Assembly: GCF_048544455.1 (NCBI RefSeq)
Contig: NC_133538.1
Span: 44,841,969 to 44,905,968 of the forward strand
Length of the DNA: 64,000 nt
Reading direction: 5' to 3'
Source of the DNA: Silene latifolia
Taxonomy: Eukaryota > Streptophyta > Magnoliopsida > Caryophyllales > Caryophyllaceae
The translations under genes were made by a program, and so were the position numbers. The notes beneath the pieces are model-generated. The model ran no database searches, was not told the DNA's origin, and was given only the letters and a program-made list of their open reading frames with translations. Positions 10,266-22,899 of this stretch are shown here, in pieces (within the stretch, counting starts at the first letter, position 1; each line of letters opens with the position of its first letter).

Positions 10266-13064
10266 ATGCCCAGGTCCTCTCGTAGTGGAGAATTGCTTTC
10301 ACCGGATTCCGAACCCGAGAAAACCTTTAGGAGAAGACGACGATTTTGGAAGGAAGTGAAAGAAGCCACTTCTCCCGTACAAGTTGAAAGTGCTAGAAAG
10401 TCCTACTTAGACGATCTAGAGGCCCTTGAAGAGGAGGAGGTTTCAAGTTCCTCATCTCCACCACCATCACCATCTACTACCAAAAAGATGGTGAAACTTT
10501 CCGATCATTCAAAGCCCACCGCGGCCATGCTTCCGGCCGAAATCACAACCACTCAAATCACCGCGCCGGAATTCGAGATCAAGCCGGCTTTCATTAGCCT
10601 TGTGGAGAGGAAGCAATTTGGAGGAAGTCCTTTGGAGGATCCCAATTTGCATGTTCAAAATTTTTGTGACTATTGCTCCATGATCCGGCAAACGGGCGTC
10701 ACCCAAGCCCAAATAAGGGAAATACTTTTACCTTTCTCATTGAAGGACAAGGCCAAGCTTTGGATCAATAGCCTTGACCGCACCGCCATGGGAATCACCA
10801 ATTGGGAGACATTGGCTCTTGCTTTTTACCAAAAGTTTTTTCCACCGGAGAAAACTCAAACTTTGAGGAGCCAAATCACCGGATTCCGTCAACAAGCTCT
10901 TGAGAGCTTATATGAGGCATGGGAGAGGTACAAGGAGTTGCAAAGGCAATGCCCACATCATGGGCTAGATGATTGGTTTCTAGCAATAACATTCTACAAT
11001 GGATGTTGTGCCGAGTCCCGAAGGATTCTTGATTCCGCCAACAATGGGCGGTTTGATCAAATTGACACCGATCTTGCTCATTCCACGATCGAATCTATGG
11101 CGATCCATGATGCCCAATATGTCAATTCCCGAGTTGTGCCACCCAAAGGTAAAGAAGAATCCTCTAGCAACTCCGTTTTGCTACCTCAAATTGCCTTGCT
11201 CCAACAACAATTATCGGAAAGAGATGCTAAAGATTCCATTCAACAACTCAATGTCGTGTCTTCAACGAGCCAAATCATCGTTTGTGATGGATGTGGAGGT
11301 GCGGGTCACTATGCCGCTCATTGCCGAGCTCCTATGGAAGAGGTAAATGCTTTTCAAGCTCTAAGACAAAGTTCATATCCACCGGGTACATTTTCCAACA
11401 CATGTAACCCGAATTCAAAATTCCATCCGAACTTGTCTTACAATAGCAACAATGTGCTTAATCCACAACCTCCACCACAACAAAATGCCTATGTTCCTCA
11501 ACAACAAAAGTATATCCCTCCACCGGGTTATCAAAATCAACAAAGGCCCCCACAAAACAATTACCAACAAAATCCACCACAAAATGGCCAACAAAACAAT
11601 CAAGGAGTTGGTATGCTCGAGGGCATGATAATCCAAATGCAAAGGGAATTATTGGCTCAAATTCAAAAGAATGATCAAGCTCATAGTGCCGCGGTCAAGA
11701 TGTTGGAACAACAAGTGGCTCAACTAGCCGCTTCTAATTCTCAAAGGAAGAATGGTCAACTACCTCCCCAAGGTGAGCAACCACATGAAACCGCTAATTC
11801 TATTTCCTTGAGAAGTGGTTCAAGCTATGATGGGCCATCCATGACTTTGGATGATGAGGTGGTTGTCAAAAAGGCTAAGCTTGGGGGAAATGACAAAAAG
11901 AAGGCTAGTGAAGAGCCTATTGTTAAAGATCGTGTGCCATTCCCTCATCGATTGTTGATGCTAAAGAGGAAGAGCAAGCTTGATGCCAAAGATGTTGGGT
12001 CTCCAATGCCAAAAGAAAGTGATGAGGTGGTTATTGAAGAAATCTCTCCTAATGCTAAGGAGAGTGATGCCGTTCCAAAGAAAGTGGATGCTCCTAAGGA
12101 GAATGAGAAAGAGATAGTGAAAGATGTGGAGGATGCTCCTCCCAAAGAAGTTGTTCAAGTACCATTTCCCCATCTTCTAGCAAAGCACAAGGTGGAAGGT
12201 AAGTTTGCTAAATTTTTGGAAGTTTGTAAGAATTTGCAAGTCACCATCCCGTTTATGGAATTGCTTACCCAAGTCCCTTCTTACGCAAAGTTTATGAAGG
12301 AAATCCTCTCAAAGAAGCGATCCTTCAATGAGGTTGAGACCATTGCTTTCACCGAAGAGTGTAGTGCACTCTTACAAAACAAGTCTCCCCCGAAACTTAA
12401 GGACCCCGGTAGCTATTCTATTCCTTGCACTATAGGCAAATATACCATTGATAAGGCCCTTTGCGACCTAGGTGCTAGTGTAAGTGTCATGCCCTATTCC
12501 CTTTGTGAAAAACTTAACATGGGTGCTTTAAAATGCACAAGTACAACATTGCAAATGGCGGACCGTTCTTTAAAGCGACCTTTAGGTGTCTTAGAAGATG
12601 TTCCCGTCAAAGTTGGCAAATTTTTCATACCCGTTGACTTCCTCATACTCGATATGGCCGAGGACTCACAAACCCCAATTATATTGGGTAGGCCATTTTT
12701 ACGCACCGCGGGTGCGCTAATTGATGTGAAAAATGGGAAGTTGACGTTGGAAGTAGGTGATGACCGGGTTTCTTTTAGCAAAAACAACACCATTAGAAGC
12801 CCAATGTTACAAGAGTCTTGTTATTTATTTAGCACTGTGGACTCTTCTTATGCCTCTACTACGCTTGGATCCTCACTAACGGATCCGTTGGAGGACGATA
12901 TGGGTGGTGTTTGCTTTGTAGGTGATGATGCTAAGGACGCTATTGCTAAAAGTGGAAAAAGGAAGAAAGGGAAATTTTATTTGAAGAATTTCAAATGGTT
13001 GAGAAATGCAAAGATAGCTATGAAATGGAGCTTGGTTGGTGGCGAGCTCAATGACAAAACTTGA
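10266..13064 (+). CDS. Athila gag-protease polyprotein
   Basis: One uninterrupted frame of 932 codons starts at ATG 10266; the frame is open further upstream but without an ATG. The gag core lies around residues 120-290 (LPFSLKDKAKLWINSL, LYEAWERYKELQRQCPHHGL), the typical Athila retrotransposon gag. A CCHC zinc knuckle CDGCGGAGHYAAHC (C-x2-C-x4-H-x4-C) follows near residue 345. A Gln/Pro/Asn-rich linker and a Lys/Glu-rich region lead to a retropepsin-like aspartic protease with the active-site segment CDLGASVSVMP and the later ILGRPFLRTAGA. The frame stops before any reverse transcriptase. An intact frame in an otherwise deleted element suggests the particle proteins are still useful for its spread. 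Confidence 0.9.
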   Translation: MPRSSRSGELLSPDSEPEKTFRRRRRFWKEVKEATSPVQVESARKSYLDDLEALEEEEVSSSSSPPPSPSTTKKMVKLSDHSKPTAAMLPAEITTTQITAPEFEIKPAFISLVERKQFGGSPLEDPNLHVQNFCDYCSMIRQTGVTQAQIREILLPFSLKDKAKLWINSLDRTAMGITNWETLALAFYQKFFPPEKTQTLRSQITGFRQQALESLYEAWERYKELQRQCPHHGLDDWFLAITFYNGCCAESRRILDSANNGRFDQIDTDLAHSTIESMAIHDAQYVNSRVVPPKGKEESSSNSVLLPQIALLQQQLSERDAKDSIQQLNVVSSTSQIIVCDGCGGAGHYAAHCRAPMEEVNAFQALRQSSYPPGTFSNTCNPNSKFHPNLSYNSNNVLNPQPPPQQNAYVPQQQKYIPPPGYQNQQRPPQNNYQQNPPQNGQQNNQGVGMLEGMIIQMQRELLAQIQKNDQAHSAAVKMLEQQVAQLAASNSQRKNGQLPPQGEQPHETANSISLRSGSSYDGPSMTLDDEVVVKKAKLGGNDKKKASEEPIVKDRVPFPHRLLMLKRKSKLDAKDVGSPMPKESDEVVIEEISPNAKESDAVPKKVDAPKENEKEIVKDVEDAPPKEVVQVPFPHLLAKHKVEGKFAKFLEVCKNLQVTIPFMELLTQVPSYAKFMKEILSKKRSFNEVETIAFTEECSALLQNKSPPKLKDPGSYSIPCTIGKYTIDKALCDLGASVSVMPYSLCEKLNMGALKCTSTTLQMADRSLKRPLGVLEDVPVKVGKFFIPVDFLILDMAEDSQTPIILGRPFLRTAGALIDVKNGKLTLEVGDDRVSFSKNNTIRSPMLQESCYLFSTVDSSYASTTLGSSLTDPLEDDMGGVCFVGDDAKDAIAKSGKRKKGKFYLKNFKWLRNAKIAMKWSLVGGELNDKT

Positions 13065-15044
13065 ATCAAATAGCTTCTTACGTCGTGCGGGACGTTAAAC
13101 CAGCGCTTCTTGGGAGGCAACCCAAGCTTTTTATTGCTTTTATTTATTTTTGTTTTTAATTTTCTGCAATTTATTATTTTTGTAGATTAGTAATAAAATG
13201 TTCGACTTGATGATGTTTCTTTTTGTGATTTTTAGGTGAAAATGGAGAAGAGTGAATCTGGCACGCAGCCCCATGCAAGATCCCCGTTCGGGGACGTGGT
13301 TTTCGAGAAACAAGAAGGGAATTAAATCAACGTGGAAAAGAGTCAAAACCTGAAGAGGAGGTCAACCCCGATCGGGGTCGTGGTTCTGTGACTTCCCGGC
13401 CTTTGCTTTATACAGGTAAAAAAAAAAGATAGATTTCTTTCTATCATTCAAACATACCCGACGGTACTCATTTCCTCCTTTCTCTCTCGTTTCTTCCCAT
13501 TCCTTCACTAAAGTCACAAAGAAACATCTACACCCCCCCCCCCCGAATTCATGCTAGCTTGGGGGAGATTAGCAAGTCGAGTAAGTTTTTAATTGCTTTG
13601 CATATTAGTTTAGATCTTGCAACCCATTAAACATAACCTCTAGTCCTTCCTGTTTTGTGCCTTGAGCCATTTTTATGGTTTGATTGGGTGATTTGGATAG
13701 TTGGCACATTGAGGAAAATGTGATGTTTAGCTTGGGGGGAGATATTGCATTTGCATATAGCATAGGATGCATGTAGTGTAGAAATTTTTGAGAGTTGCAT
13801 GTAGTGTAGAAATTTTTGAGAATTTTGAAAATTTTTGGGAGAAATTTTTGCTTTGTGCTTGCTTGTAGCCTACTTTCCTCTTTGCTTATCCTAAAAATGG
13901 CTTGTTGCTAATGATTTATTCTTTCATGTTGGGATATTAGCTACATGGAGATGTCTTGACATAGTAGGTGGGAGATGAAGAATGAACCAAATAGGCTTGA
14001 TCTTGACTTGCGGCAAGCTACAAATTGGTAAGGTAGAGCCTCTTTTTGACCGATGCATCCATATCCGGTCTCTCTTAGGTGAGTGTAGGTCTCCTTATGA
14101 TGTGTGTTTCATCAAAACGCACAAGTATGGTTCTCTTGTCATCTCTTGGTAAACATGCATTCACTTGTTATAGCATTTTGGAGCCATTCACATGAATATA
14201 ATTGCCTTCTTGACCCCTTCACAAACAATTTTCCCTAGCTACATTATAACTTGCCTACCTTGTTGAGCTAGTAGCTTATTTGGTCTTGTTTGGGTGCTCA
14301 ATTGGGATTTGTTTCAAAGTTTGAATATCATGTGAGCTTGGTCTTAATGCTCTTGAAAAAGAAACGAGAAACGAGAAAAAGATGAAAGAAAAAGAAAGTA
14401 AAAAAAGGAAAAAAAAGAAATGAAAATTAAAAAAGAAGTATGCATTGAAAAGAAAGAAAAAAAAAAGAGAATAAGAAAAAGATGTGAGAAACTCTCAAGC
14501 ATTATTCATATATTTTGGAGAGTTTTCTTATGGTTTGAATTGTAAAATTGGGTTGGAATTGGGATTGAGCACCTTTACAATTTGGTAGTTGCTAGCTTAA
14601 CTTAGCTCCACATTACCATAATTCATTTGTCCCCCCTTCTTACCCATGTTTATTTCCCCTCTTCCTACTCATTTGGCTTCTCTATCATGCTTACATTTGA
14701 GTGTTTTGGCTTGCTAGTTTTGATTGATTACCATATTAGATTGCGGGCACATTATTATAAGTCTAGGATAGTCGAGTGTTTATTCACAAAATTGTCCTTC
14801 CACATAAAAAAGAGTTGGAGTGCCCCGTGAGAGTCCATAAGTCAAAAGATCATGCAAGAGCTTAAAGGTTCATTTAAAGTTTTCTATGCTACGCCGTCAT
14901 GTAAATCTCAACCATGCTTTGCTTTATTCCTTGACCATGTTGTTTCGGGTTTCTAAATCATTATGCTTAGCTTGTTTGGATATTGCAATTGATGGGATTT
15001 GGTTTCTTGCTTGGGGACAAGCAAGGGTTTAGCTTGGGGGAGTT
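13065..15044 (+). other. Athila internal 3' region without pol or env
   Basis: About 2 kb of non-coding DNA occupies the place of pol. It includes CGCTTCTTGGGAGGCAACCC (about 13105), a C run near 13533, an A/G-rich stretch at 14350-14490 and copies of the polypurine-like GCTTGGGGGAG at 13557, 13731 and 15032. No convincing frame on either strand. Confidence 0.7.
15031..15044 (+). other. Athila polypurine tract
   Basis: AGCTTGGGGGAGTT directly precedes the 3' LTR and fits a plus-strand priming site. Confidence 0.75.
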
Positions 15045-16567
15045 TGATAAGTGCATATTTTATATACGTTCACCCCCTATATTAGCTTCATTTTACATGT
15101 CATTTGGCACTTTTCATAGTGTTGTAAGCTAATATTTGTTGTTCTAGTGTATTTGCTTGTCTTAACATGTTTTTGTAGGAATCTAAGCATTTAGAGGCTT
15201 TTTCCTATCATTTTATACACTAAGTTCATTAAGCTAATCAAGACCAACTGTTGGACTAAGCATGGAGCATTGGATTGGGTTTTGCATGAAGAAGTTGATG
15301 GATTAGTATGAGTAATGCAAATGTTGCCAACAAACAAAGTCAAAGCCCAAATGTTCAAGTCCAAGTCAAGGTGGAAAGCATAAGATTCCAACATGCTTAG
15401 GATGCTTTTTGGGAGCTCTAAAGATCATAGATGAGGCATTTACCCGGGTGATTAAGGAGCATTAAAGTATAAACCTTGGATTCCTCACGCAATTAATAGA
15501 GGAATTAAGAGAAAATACCCGGAAACACACGACCCCGATCGGGGCCGCATGCATCTAGGCTTTTACGTTTTGCTTTCCTCTCCTATAAATAGGAGAGGTA
15601 TTCCGAGGCTTTGATCATCGAATTTTTATGTCCAAGTTTAGTTTACAATAGCCTTAAGCATTATATTTCTCTCAATAGTTTTCATATTAGTTTACAAATT
15701 AGTTAATCTTGTAGTTCTTCAAACATTTGGTTCTAAGTTATTTCAAGCTTTTGGTTATACATTGTTCTTCCATACAAGTTCTCTACTTTTAAGGTATTTC
15801 TACTTATAGTTTATATCTCTACATTTCTATTTCAGTTATTACATAGTTTATAATTAAATAATTTGTTTAGATTACTTTAGTTTAATTCTTCCACATGTTA
15901 AAACAATTAGTTTATATAAATCATACAATTATGTTCACCATTTCTCTTAATTTAGTTTACATTTCACATTTTAGTATGAGTAGCTAAATTTCCTAGTCTA
16001 AGGGCTAGAGGAGCCATGCATAAATCAAATATATAACATGATAAAATAGATTAATAATAATATTGATCATATTGCTTCTATCACATGTTTGTGCCACAAT
16101 GTTTAATCTTTGTTTAGGGCCCTATTCATTTGATTAAGTTTGTTTATTCGTTCTATAAGTCGAGAGACACGGAATTGAATTAGACTAAGCATGTATAGTA
16201 GGACGACCTAGTCATGGACGAGAGTTTCTCTAGGACCCGGTCTATGGTTGATGCTAATATCGTAAGATGGGTATCTTTAAGCCTAAGCAATTGACAATGT
16301 TATTAGTACCAAGTTTATCATGATTATATGTTTATCTTTGCATGCGTGACCCGAACCCCTTAGACTCCCTTTTATTATATAATTTATATCATTATTGTTA
16401 TTAATCATCAAACAACCAAACCAAACCAAATCGTAATCAACCTTGATAAAAATCTACCCATAGCAATTCACGAAGTAATTCCCGTTTCCTTATGTTCGAC
16501 CCCTATTGCTACATTAACTTGTTGTTTAGGGAATTTATTTTTGCATAGGTACGCGATAAGCCTATCA
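15045..16567 (+). repeat. Athila 3' LTR
   Basis: Nearly identical to the 5' LTR. It has one copy of the CCCCGATCGGGGCC unit instead of two. The substitutions I counted are all transitions. Confidence 0.92.
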
Positions 16568-16864
16568 TTTATTTTGGATAAATTTTGAAGGTTCAAGTTT
16601 GAATTTGGAGTTGTTAAAACTCAAAGAGGAATGTTTGGTGACGAGTGGATATCAGAAATTGGTAAAGCATGTCCTAAACTCCTATATGTGAACTTGGCAA
16701 ATTGTAGGGAAGTAACGGCAAAGAGCGTGAAAGAATTGGTAGAAAGGGTGGTTTGGTATGCTTGGTCTTTGAATTTTGTGTGTATATGAAGTCGTGACAA
16801 CGGTATTTCGTGAGGAGGGCATATGGGAGTATGAGACTGACTTGGTGTCTTTTGTCATTTATTG

Positions 16865-17720
16865 GGCAGGAATAATATCACAATAACACTAGAATAACAG
16901 CACAATAACATGCGGTAAAAAAAGAGTGAAAAAATCAAAGTAGTAAAAAAAAAAAATCAAAGTGACACCGGAATAACATCACAATAACAGCAGAATAACA
17001 GTAGAATAACAGCACAATAACACGTGGTAAAAAGAAAAAAGAAAAAAATCAAAGTCATAAAAAAAATCAAAGTGGCACCGGAATAACATCACAATAACAC
17101 CAGAATAACAGCACAATAACATGCGGTAAAAAAGAATAAAAAAATCAAAGTAGTAAAAAAAAAGTAACACCGGAATAACATCACAATAACAGTAGAATAA
17201 CAGCACAATAACACGTGGTAAAAAAAAAAGAAAAAAAAATCAAAGTCGTAAAGAAATTCACAATGTGAAATAACATCACAATAACAAATGAATAACAATA
17301 ACAAAGACAATAACATATGGTAAAAAAAAAGGAGAAAAAAAAATCAAAATCGTAAAAAAAATCAAAGTAACAGCAGAATAACATCACAATAACAGCGGAA
17401 TAACAATAACAAGACAATAACATGTGGTAAAAAAAAAAAAGAGAAAAAAATCAAAGTCGTAAAAAAAATCCAGGTAAAAAAAAAGCACAATAATAGCATA
17501 ATAACACGAGTTAAAAAAAATAAGAGTAAAAAAAATTTCAAGTAAAAAAAAAATCCGGTACAAAAAGAAAAAGAAAAAAAGGTAACATAATGAGTAAATT
17601 AAAGAAAAACATAAGAGAAAACAAAAATCAAAGTGGTAAAAAAAAAAGCATAATAACACGAGGTAAAAAAAAAGAGAAAAAAAAATTAAAGTAAAAAAAA
17701 AAGTAACATTAGAAAAAAGA
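16865..17720. repeat. Minisatellite of AATAACA words in element C
   Basis: Units of roughly 90-116 bp repeat six or seven times. Each has several AATAACA copies (CACAATAACA, GAATAACAGC), then GGTAAAAAA and AAAATCAAAGT. The last units are degraded. Phe/Tyr/Cys-rich minus-strand translations are artefacts. Confidence 0.8.
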
Positions 17721-17850
17721 GAAAATAAGTAAATGACAATGGTTTTATAGGACATGTAAGATTTGATCTTGGCCACTCATCTCTAATATAATCTAGTGGC
17801 TGAGATTCTCCCAACTCACAACTCACCATAAGAACCAAAATTACCAAATT

Positions 17851-17855
<5 letters not shown>

Positions 17856-17948
<93 letters not shown>
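17856..17948. repeat. (CT)n then (TA)n between elements C and D
   Basis: CT repeats adjoin the right end of C, and TA repeats follow up to GGATCC of D. Confidence 0.95.
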
Positions 17949-19592
<1,644 letters not shown>

Positions 19593-20069
19593 GGATCCGG
19601 TGAGAATGAACACTCGGTGAGAACGACCCCCCTCCCTTGGATGATAGGGAAATACAAGGCTGAGATCACACCCCCACATCTATCATTTAAATCCACGCAT
19701 CCCACCTAATCTCGTTCCTCAGCAACTCACTAACAACAACTACTACGACAAGTCCCCAACAACAGCCATCCGTCGCCGGTAACCACCACGACCGATGCCG
19801 GCGACATCACCATCTACCTTAGAAATCGCCGATGATGTCACCAACCATCCCGAACTGACATGGAATCCATGTACACACTACGGTCGAACATAGATCTCAA
19901 CTCAGGCGATGAAATCGGACAAAAAAATCACGAAATCGTCCGAGAGCTTTACAGCTTGGTGTTCGGCGTCTTACGCCATCGTCGACAACAACCACAATGC
20001 CTTATTCAGCAGTATTTTATTCGCCGAAGTTGCTAGCGTCGCTGGATAATCAGCGGGGTCACGTGCACC

Positions 20070-20582
20070 TTGATATGGCGACGAGATCGAGGCTTACACA
20101 AAGACATAATTGTTCGTAACACGGATGAGCGTTCATTTGTTGCGACTTTCTACACCGTGAATATTAGCAAGGGGGGCGAATGGAGAATTCCAGAACAACG
20201 CGTTTATTTCGAAGCTTGGGAATTTTCAGTTCACTCCTATTTTGGGGTCTTTACTTGTGGTGCTTTGCATTGGATATATGCATCCTCAAATAAGTCAGAT
20301 TACTCGATTATTGCTTTCGACATGTTTACCGAGTCACATAGAATTATTGCATTTCCTACTGTAGGAGATGAATATCCTTGGTGTACTGAGTGGATTGTCA
20401 CTTTTAATGGGTTTCTAGGTTTGGTCTTGCTCCAAAGAGAAGAGAAGGGGAAATCTATGTCTTTTGATGTGTGGGTTATGAATGAGTATAGTGTTGCTGA
20501 ATCTTGGACAGTCTTTGTCGAAGTGTTGGCGATTTGCTTCGTTACAGGTGAAGAGAGAAAGCAGAATAAGGTTGAAGGATGA
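20070..20582 (+). pseudogene. F-box-associated (FBA-type) domain fragment
   Basis: The plus-strand frame contains FGVFTCGALHWIYASSNKSD, SIIAFDMFTESHRIIAFP and SFDVWVMNEYSVAESWTVF. These are hallmarks of the F-box-associated interaction domain: G-L-HW, a beta-strand ending in FD, then D-WVM-EY-V-ESW. The F-box itself and the N-terminal part are missing, and the frame upstream of 20070 is lost. It is a gene fragment within element E. Such domains normally recruit substrates to SCF ubiquitin ligases. Whether the fragment is expressed cannot be told. Confidence 0.75.
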
Positions 20583-20984
20583 AGAAGATGAAGTTGGATG
20601 GTGAAATCACCATTGATGGAGAGCTTGGTGATTGTTGCTTATGTTTGTAAAGCCGTGTCGAATATGCGTAAGAGTTGTTGTATTGACTTAATTGTGATAC
20701 GGAGTACATCTTTGTTTGTTAGTTAGAATTTATTTTTGGTCTAATGTGGGTATCTGCGGAATTAGTCCCTTAGCCATGTAGGGAGGCTTGAGTTTATATC
20801 TTTCCTATTTCTAATGGAAATCTTATCTTCTTACAAGAAAAAAAAAATGTCTAGCTAGGGAATGAGAGTGGCTAATACCAATATTATTAGTGTTTTTAAT
20901 TGAAAATGTGGGTAGTGGAGTGAAATCAAAGGTGATATTAGCGTTGCAATTTACGTCTTCGGTCACCGACGGTTACCACGGTGG

Positions 20985-21540
20985 ATTGGGGAAAGTGTAC
21001 CTAGGACAGAAAAAAGTGTAACTGCATTGTTGTAAAGTGTATCTAGAATTTATGCAAAAGAATGTATCTATTTTATTTTGTAAAAAAAAAAAAAAGAGTA
21101 TGAGATTTAGTAAAAAAAAAAGTATCTTAAAAAAAAGTGTGTCTACATTCTTAAAAAATGTAGCTAGGATAAAAAAAAAGTGTATATAGAATTTACTTAA
21201 AAATTGTACTTATAATAAAAAAGTGTATCTATATTCTTAAAAAGTATATATAGAATTCGGATAAAAAATATACCTATGATAATCCAAAGTGTATATATGA
21301 GTTTTGGTAGAAATAAAAAAAAGTGTATCCAACCTATGTTTCAAGTGTATCTACATTTTTTTTTTACTATATAGATACATTTTTTTCCATCTTTTTTTAT
21401 ACACACTTACCGCCACTAGATACATTAAAATATATTTTAGGTACACTTTTTCTTCACTTACGATTAATGTATCTAGTAATACAATTAATGTATCCAACAA
21501 TATTTTTAATGTATCTAAAGACAAATACACCCCTAGTAAC
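20985..21540. repeat. TGTATC/GTGTATCTA word array in element E
   Basis: AAAGTGTATCTA-like words recur every 25-45 bp, first as AAGTGTATC, then as AATGTATCTA near the right side, with A runs between them. Confidence 0.75.
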
Positions 21541-22529
21541 ATAATTAATCTCCAAGTTCTTAATCTTTCCAAAAGCAAGATAAGATTCAGTAAGACGCAC
21601 CGACTAGCACCATACAAGCTACTACACTTCGTCGCATTTGTAGACCACCGTGTGCCTGACAAAGCACAACCAGCGACACCCTTCTAATACTCCACTAAGA
21701 CGGACGTACAACCAAGAAATCCGATCTAAGCAAGGTGGTACTACCAATATCGGCTCCACATTAAACTGCGAAACTTCAACCACATTCGTCGGCGCCGCAA
21801 ACTACACCAGATGAGACAAGACGGACCAGAACTATAATTGTCTTCCCAGATTGTCCATCCCCTGCAATTAATTAATTAAATATATTAATGGATTTGGGTG
21901 ATTGAAACTTTAAGTAGAAAAATAATTTAATGTAGAGAAAAGTTAGTGTACACACATCATGAGAATTCACATTAGTTTTGCTTTCCTCATGATTTTCCTG
22001 ATTATACTAAAAAAAAAATGTAGATACACTTGCTCTTCGATTTTCATGATTTTGCTGATTAAACGCCTGCTTCTAATTGCTCTTCGACTTCAATTTTCAA
22101 TTGATCTGAAATTTTGATTTTAAATTTTAGTCCCGATTGATCTAGATTTTTAGGATATCGCTTGAGTCTCTTAACCTCGCCGGAGTTGCGCTAGCATCAC
22201 GGGTGTTCATCGTTGTTGACTTGTTGCTATTGATCGTCGTCGGAGTGGCGGTGGCGGATGATAAGCAGTGACGAGGGAAGATGATGGGTGGAAAGTTGGA
22301 GTTTCAATCTTGACCATGACCGGCGCCGGAGAGGTGGTGGTGAAACTCCGGTGGTTGCCAAACGGCGTGTTTGGGTGGTAGTACAGTCGAATGGTGGATT
22401 TATGGGGATGATTTTAGGAGAGATGGCAGGGAGTTTTTGGGGAATGATTTATGATGAGAGAAAGGGAACTTAACGTGGAATAGTTAGTTTGTTCTCACCG
22501 TTCTCACCGAGTGATCGTTCTCACCGGAT

Positions 22530-22531
<2 letters not shown>

Positions 22532-22592
<61 letters not shown>
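22532..22592. repeat. (TA)n between elements E and G
   Basis: Pure TA tract; the Tyr/Ile translation it gives is an artefact. Confidence 0.95.
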
Positions 22593-22596
<4 letters not shown>

Positions 22597-22899
22597 GTTA
22601 ATAATTCCTCCTCTCAAATTGAGTCCATAAGTTCTTCAAGAGGGCTGGATGGACTCAATGAATGGTTGAGATGTATTTGATTAAGAAATTTATTAAAAGA
22701 AAAGGTAAAAAATGTGGATGGTTGGATTGAGATGGTTGGTTGAGATTGAAAATTACCAAAAAAAAAAAATTACCACTAATCAAATTTCTATACATTAATT
22801 AATTTTTCTTTCTCTCTCTAGCCCCTAATTAATCAGTTTTGAGTTTTAGATTTCAGAAGTGTAAATGTAATGTTGTATGAGTTTTACAAGTGTAAATGT

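Larger units (their letters stand above)
8589..16567 (+). mobile_element. Athila-type Ty3/Gypsy element lacking pol, TSD TTTAT
   Basis: Two LTRs of about 1.5 kb (8589-10131, 15045-16567) start TGATAAG and end CCTATCA. They enclose a primer-binding site, one gag-protease frame and about 2 kb of non-coding DNA. TTTAT at 8584-8588 and 16568-16572 is the target duplication. No reverse transcriptase, RNase H or integrase is present, so movement would need enzymes from another element. The LTRs differ by one 20-bp repeat unit and about nine substitutions by eye, so the insertion is young. Confidence 0.92.
8426..16750 (+). pseudogene. RNI-type leucine-rich repeat (F-box/LRR-like) fragment interrupted by Athila
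   Basis: Before the insertion the plus strand reads TDEVLEKIELVCPN, then a TAA, then YVDGSFCRNLTSKGIGKL and VKCCREFKQL. After the insertion (16568 on) it continues FWINFEGSSLNLELLKLK. Following a frameshift it gives GDEWISEIGKACPKLLYVNL and ANCREVTAKSVKELVER. The spacing L--L-L--C---T--G/S---L is that of RNI-type LRRs found in F-box/LRR proteins. With one stop, one frameshift and a 7.98-kb insertion it cannot be functional. The exact parent gene is not identified. Confidence 0.6.
7489..17855. mobile_element. Element C: TIR element carrying an LRR gene fragment, split by an Athila insertion
   Basis: The left end (7492 on) reads GGATCTCGTGAGTTTGG, then TTCTTACGGTGAGTTGTGAG. The reverse complement of the right end contains TTCTTATGGTGAGTTGTGAG at the same spacing, so the inverted ends match over about 45 bp. 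GA repeats flank the left end and CT repeats the right. Without the nested Athila (8589-16567) the element is about 2.4 kb. It holds a GC-rich leader (7620-7740), an RNI/LRR-like fragment and a minisatellite of AATAACA words. Confidence 0.75.
19593..22531. mobile_element. Element E: GTGAGAAC-ended Pack-MULE-like element with F-box cargo
   Basis: The left end is GGATCCGGTGAGAATGAACA, then CTCGGTGAGAACG. The reverse complement of the right end is GGATCCGGTGAGAACGATCA, then CTCGGTGAGAACGGTGAG. The ends and the first 250 bp resemble element D (GCCGGCGACATCACCAT in both), but the interior differs: E contains an F-box-associated domain fragment and a TGTATC-word array. TA tracts flank both sides. 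This is the pattern of a non-autonomous MULE that has taken up host gene sequence. Confidence 0.8.

Noticed and set aside
16979..17776. Phe/Tyr/Cys-rich minus-strand frames that look like membrane proteins
   Set aside because: They follow the AATAACA minisatellite on the opposite strand; the hydrophobicity is a by-product.
22489..22680. Frames translating to runs of Tyr-Ile or Ser-Leu (also 31210-31694)
   Set aside because: They are translations of TA and GA microsatellites.
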